DNA of 9,666 nt from Deltaproteobacteria bacterium (lineage in GTDB: Bacteria > Desulfobacterota > DSM-4660 > Desulfatiglandales > HGW-15). Position 1 is the first letter of the stretch; each line of letters begins with the position of its first letter. This document shows, in pieces, positions 7,101-9,666 of this stretch. The stretch covers positions 1 to 9,666 of the forward strand of contig JAHECH010000104.1 of assembly GCA_024641835.1 (NCBI GenBank). The letters are read 5' to 3'. The translations under genes and the position numbers were made by a program. The notes under the pieces are model-generated. The model made no database searches and was not told where the DNA came from. It saw only the letters and a list, made by a program, of their open reading frames with translations.

Positions 7101-7169
7101 AATGTCCGTTCGTTTCCGACTTCCATTTTTCAACATCATCCAACTTCAACTTTTGAGTAATCAGCTCCG

Positions 7170-8783
7170 ATGAGTTCTCCTTGGCCATCATTCAGTGATG
7201 ATTCCCCCTCCTACAGAATCACTCTTGTCAAATCATTCACAATCATAAGCATTATCCTGCTCGGCTTTTTCATTCGCCTTTATGCGTGCATGTATACTTC
7301 AATCGTAAATCCCGATGGTGCGCTCTACATCCACCAAGCAAGAGCCATATATTACGGAGCCTGGGATCAGCTCACCTCGTGCGGTATAAACTATGTCTCT
7401 TCCTATCCTCTCCTCATTGCAGCAGCTTACACCCTATTTCATGACTGGGTCACCGCCGCAAGGTTTATTTCACTCCTCTTCGGCAGCCTGACAATTCTCC
7501 CGGCCTATCTTCTCTTGAGAAGGTTTTACCGGTTTCACGTCACCTTAGGGGGCACTCTCATCTTCGCAGTCATGCCTCTTTTTGTTGGCGGAAGCGCGGA
7601 TGTGATAAAAGAGCCGTTCGCATGGTTTTTCGCTCTCCTCGGATTGTTTCTTTTCATCCGCCACTTGGAAACCAACAAAGAGATCCATGCTGTGCTGAGT
7701 TCTCTCAGTTACCTTATCGCCTCATGGGCGAGACCTGAAATATTCCTCTTTTTTTGCATATCCGGACTGTACCTCCTCTTTACCGGAAGAGAGCAAAAAC
7801 TATGGAGGCTTCTCTGTTATTTCAGTCCTCTTGCCGCCGTCATTCTCGCAGGCACTCTTGCGGCTAAATTCCTCGGCATCTCCCTTACTCATCTCTACAG
7901 AATCCAGGAGATGCTTAGCAGGATCTCGGCACCCTTCAGCATTTACAGATCCTTGAGCACAAACCTTCAATCTCTCATCAGCCAGGCTCAGATTGACTAT
8001 TTGAGACTGTTCCTTGAACAAGCCCAGCACTTGATCTGGGCTGTCGCACTGGCAACCATAGTGTCGTACATCGTGGAGGCCTTTTTCTATCCTTTTTTTC
8101 TTTTTTTCCTGATCGGTCTGAGCGGACTAGGAGCCAGGCTGAGAAGCGACAAACGAGCTCTTTATCTCGCCCTTGTCGCTTTTTCGGCTATCGTCCTACT
8201 GTACCTCCACACGCTGCAAAGCTGGTTTGGCACAAGCCGGTTTATGTACCTCGTTATTCTGCCTTCATTGGTCTTTATTTCAGCAGGTCTCGAAAAAACG
8301 ATTGGCTTTATCAGAGAGCGCTTCAAGTTGAGTCAGGCCTTAGCCGTTTCCATCATCTTTTGTTTCATTTTGGTCTTCGGCCTGCCGAACGATCTTAAAC
8401 CGCGAGAGACGGATAAGCTTGTGTTCAAGGAGATGGGAGAATTTATTGCCAAAAGAGAGAACAGCAGCAAACCCATCGGTATTGCCACTTCTTTGAACAT
8501 TCTCCGATGGGTTTCTTTTTACGCTAACCTGCACATCCCCGGTGCTCCCTGCCCGCAGCCCTATTCAGATTTTGCGGAGATCACTGGAAAGAATTATGAT
8601 GAATTTGTCCGCAACCTGAAAGCAAGAGGCATAACCTACTTTATATGGGAGGAAAAACATTGGCCCCCCAATGCCTTTGATTTCATGAAAAAGATGAACC
8701 CTGAACACTTTCAGCTCCTGCTGACCAAATACCACCGCGATACAGGCAAAATGCTCCTGTTTCGATTTTATGCACCGCCCTAA
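7170..8783 (+). CDS. GT39/PMT-like membrane glycosyltransferase
   Basis: A 537-residue polytopic inner-membrane protein of the ArnT/PMT-like GT-C superfamily. Such enzymes take a sugar from a polyprenyl-phosphate donor and add it to a lipid or protein acceptor on the periplasmic side. After the first membrane segment (about 20-38) the first periplasmic loop carries NPDGALYI (47-54), where D49 fits the catalytic acidic residue. SYPLL follows at 78-82, then a chain of hydrophobic segments to about residue 405, with the family-like WARPEIFLFF at 186-195. A soluble C-terminal domain spans about 410-537. ATG 7170 has only a weak GAG upstream. It is the only plus-strand gene here and converges on the methyltransferase gene, their stop codons overlapping in CTAA. 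A run T7-C-T7 (8093-8107) lies inside a membrane segment. Donor and acceptor are unknown; modification of LPS or another surface glycan is inferred from the neighbours. Confidence 0.85.
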   Translation: MSSPWPSFSDDSPSYRITLVKSFTIISIILLGFFIRLYACMYTSIVNPDGALYIHQARAIYYGAWDQLTSCGINYVSSYPLLIAAAYTLFHDWVTAARFISLLFGSLTILPAYLLLRRFYRFHVTLGGTLIFAVMPLFVGGSADVIKEPFAWFFALLGLFLFIRHLETNKEIHAVLSSLSYLIASWARPEIFLFFCISGLYLLFTGREQKLWRLLCYFSPLAAVILAGTLAAKFLGISLTHLYRIQEMLSRISAPFSIYRSLSTNLQSLISQAQIDYLRLFLEQAQHLIWAVALATIVSYIVEAFFYPFFLFFLIGLSGLGARLRSDKRALYLALVAFSAIVLLYLHTLQSWFGTSRFMYLVILPSLVFISAGLEKTIGFIRERFKLSQALAVSIIFCFILVFGLPNDLKPRETDKLVFKEMGEFIAKRENSSKPIGIATSLNILRWVSFYANLHIPGAPCPQPYSDFAEITGKNYDEFVRNLKARGITYFIWEEKHWPPNAFDFMKKMNPEHFQLLLTKYHRDTGKMLLFRFYAPP

Positions 8784-9630
8784 GAAAACGATTTCTCTTT
8801 TCGAACTGCGATAACGGCCATGCTGGACCCTGAATAGCGCTTGGCAATCAGGCGGGCAAGAGGTCTGAGAATCGGGAAAACACTCAGCTTTTTTTTCACC
8901 ACATCGGAGTGATAATCCTTGTACCTTATCACCTTGAAACCATGTTTCTCGAGCAAGCCTTTCAGGCTCCCATAAGTGAAATGCCAGAGATGGTAGGGAA
9001 GAGACCACCCTTCCCATTCCAGCCACGTAGCCTGGGCATCCGTTCCTTTGTAGTTGGGCACGTCAATGACGATAATCCCATCCTCTTTTATCCAGTACCT
9101 CGCTTTTTGTAGGGTCAGATCGGGATTTCTGACATGCTCCAGGATATGCCACATGGTCACAATGTCGAAACTTCCTGGAGGGAAATCCACCTCATCCGTT
9201 TCTGCCCTTATGGCTGAAAGGCCCAATTTCTTTTCGGCATATTGAATCGCCCACGGAGAGATATCCAGTCCTTTTGCGTCATATCCATTTCTCTGACATG
9301 CAAAAAGGAAATAACCATAACGGCAGCCAATGTCGAGCAAGCGGCCTGAGGGTTTTATGCTCCTGACAAACTTGAATCGATGATCTTCGCTCTTGACTCT
9401 CTTTTCAAAATCCTTTGAGCCCGGAGGGTAACCTTTGTCGTAGTTGTCCAGAAGGTATTCTCTTTCATAGAGCTGAGCCAGATCCCTTTGTGAAGGCCGT
9501 GGGTCAAGAAATCCAAGTTCACAGGTCAGGCATCGGTATACCCTCCATGGTGCCTTTCAATCAGGAGATCCCTTTTTGATTCCCCGCATACGATACACGA
9601 TTCCGGTGCACGATCCATCCCGCTATTCAT
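8780..9630 (-). CDS. Zinc-knuckle SAM-dependent methyltransferase with an apparent single-base frameshift
   Basis: A class I methyltransferase of the kind found in O-antigen and capsule clusters. The first frame runs from ATG 9630 to a TGA at 9528-9526 and carries CIVCGESKRDLLIERHHGGY. The rest runs in another frame, from just after a stop at 9559-9557 down to 8780, and starts with WRVYRCLTCELGFLDPRPS. Together they give the usual N-terminal CxxC...CxxC knuckle, so one base has been lost or gained between about 9533 and 9556. The span of 851 nt is one short of a multiple of three, which fits a loss. Downstream come motif I LLDIGCRYGYFL (Arg where Gly is usual), GLDISPWAI, MWHILEHVRNPD and SLPYHLWHFTYGSLKGLLEKHGF, all typical of the family. 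A TTG at 9340 lies inside motif I and is not a credible start. The ATG overlaps the upstream stop (ATGA). It may be a true pseudogene or a sequence error. Confidence 0.8.
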
Positions 9631-9666
9631 CGCCCCAGCGTTTCCTCATAGATCATGCTCACTTGT
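9627..9666 (-). CDS. C-terminal end of an unseen upstream gene
   Basis: Only the last 12 codons are in the window, reading QVSMIYEETLGR and then TGA at 9629-9627. The stop overlaps the methyltransferase ATG as ATGA, a sign of translational coupling. The ending resembles the C-terminal helix of many GT4 glycosyltransferases, as the GT4 protein in this window ends SLYEELML, but 12 residues cannot prove it. Choice of frame rests on the ATGA overlap. Confidence 0.45.
   Translation of the reverse strand, partial: QVSMIYEETLGR

Larger units (their letters stand above)
6584..7169. other. Divergent intergenic region made of tandem repeats and hairpins
   Basis: This 586-bp gap separates lptF (leftward) from the GT39 gene (rightward). 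From left to right it holds a 4 x 17-bp perfect tandem repeat, a 12-bp-stem hairpin, a hairpin of about 97 nt, two small GC-rich hairpins sharing the sequence CCGCCTCTGGCGG, and a stretch (6954-7169) with a weak promoter candidate for the GT39 gene. I see no credible gene. A 174-codon open frame on the minus strand (7139-6615) and a 40-codon frame at 6975-7097 on the plus strand show no family likeness. Confidence 0.6.

Noticed and set aside
6615..7139. 174-codon open frame on the minus strand spanning the intergenic region
   Set aside because: It reads through the tandem repeats and hairpins, has low-complexity composition and matches no family I know. The open frame is best explained by GC-rich repeat sequence.
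9529..9556. Programmed ribosomal frameshift as the explanation for the methyltransferase
   Set aside because: There is no slippery heptamer or downstream stimulatory structure, and this family is not known to use frameshifting. A mutation or sequence error is simpler.

Overview
The window looks like a chromosomal segment of a Gram-negative (two-membrane) bacterium, about half GC by eye. lptF and lptG require an outer membrane with lipopolysaccharide. The mix of surface-glycan genes, an acyl-CoA dehydrogenase and palindrome-rich intergenic DNA would fit the Desulfobacterota (former Deltaproteobacteria), but that placement is inference and no marker gene here fixes it.

Layout. (1) 1-867, minus strand: the N-terminal three quarters of an acyl-CoA dehydrogenase, cut by the window edge, with its own good promoter and ribosome binding site. 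(2) 868-1227: intergenic, holding that promoter and a stem-loop terminator for the next operon. (3) 6583 down to 1228, minus strand: a compact four-gene operon, lptF > lptG > GT4 glycosyltransferase > WecA/MraY-type sugar-phosphate transferase, with gaps of 4, 29 and 31 nt. (4) 6584-7169: a divergent intergenic region packed with a 4 x 17-bp tandem repeat and a chain of hairpins, one about 97 nt long. (5) 7170-8783, plus strand: a GT39/PMT-like membrane glycosyltransferase. (6) 9666 down to 8780, minus strand: the last codons of an unseen gene, then a zinc-knuckle SAM-dependent methyltransferase that carries an apparent single-base frameshift.

How the genes work together. The four-gene operon joins envelope-glycan synthesis and export. 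The transferase would load a sugar-phosphate on undecaprenyl phosphate, the GT4 enzyme would extend a glycan, and LptF/LptG are the membrane subunits of the transporter that pulls finished LPS out of the inner membrane. The GT39 protein probably adds a sugar from a polyprenyl-phosphate donor on the periplasmic face. The methyltransferase resembles those found in O-antigen and capsule clusters. The acyl-CoA dehydrogenase belongs to a separate fatty-acid or acyl-CoA oxidation unit.

The most unusual points are: the sugar-phosphate transferase is fused to a C-terminal membrane-plus-Rossmann module normally found at the N-terminus of FlaA1/PglF dehydratases or WbaP-type transferases; the divergent intergenic region is a stack of palindromes and perfect tandem repeats; and the methyltransferase reading frame is broken between its two cysteine pairs.
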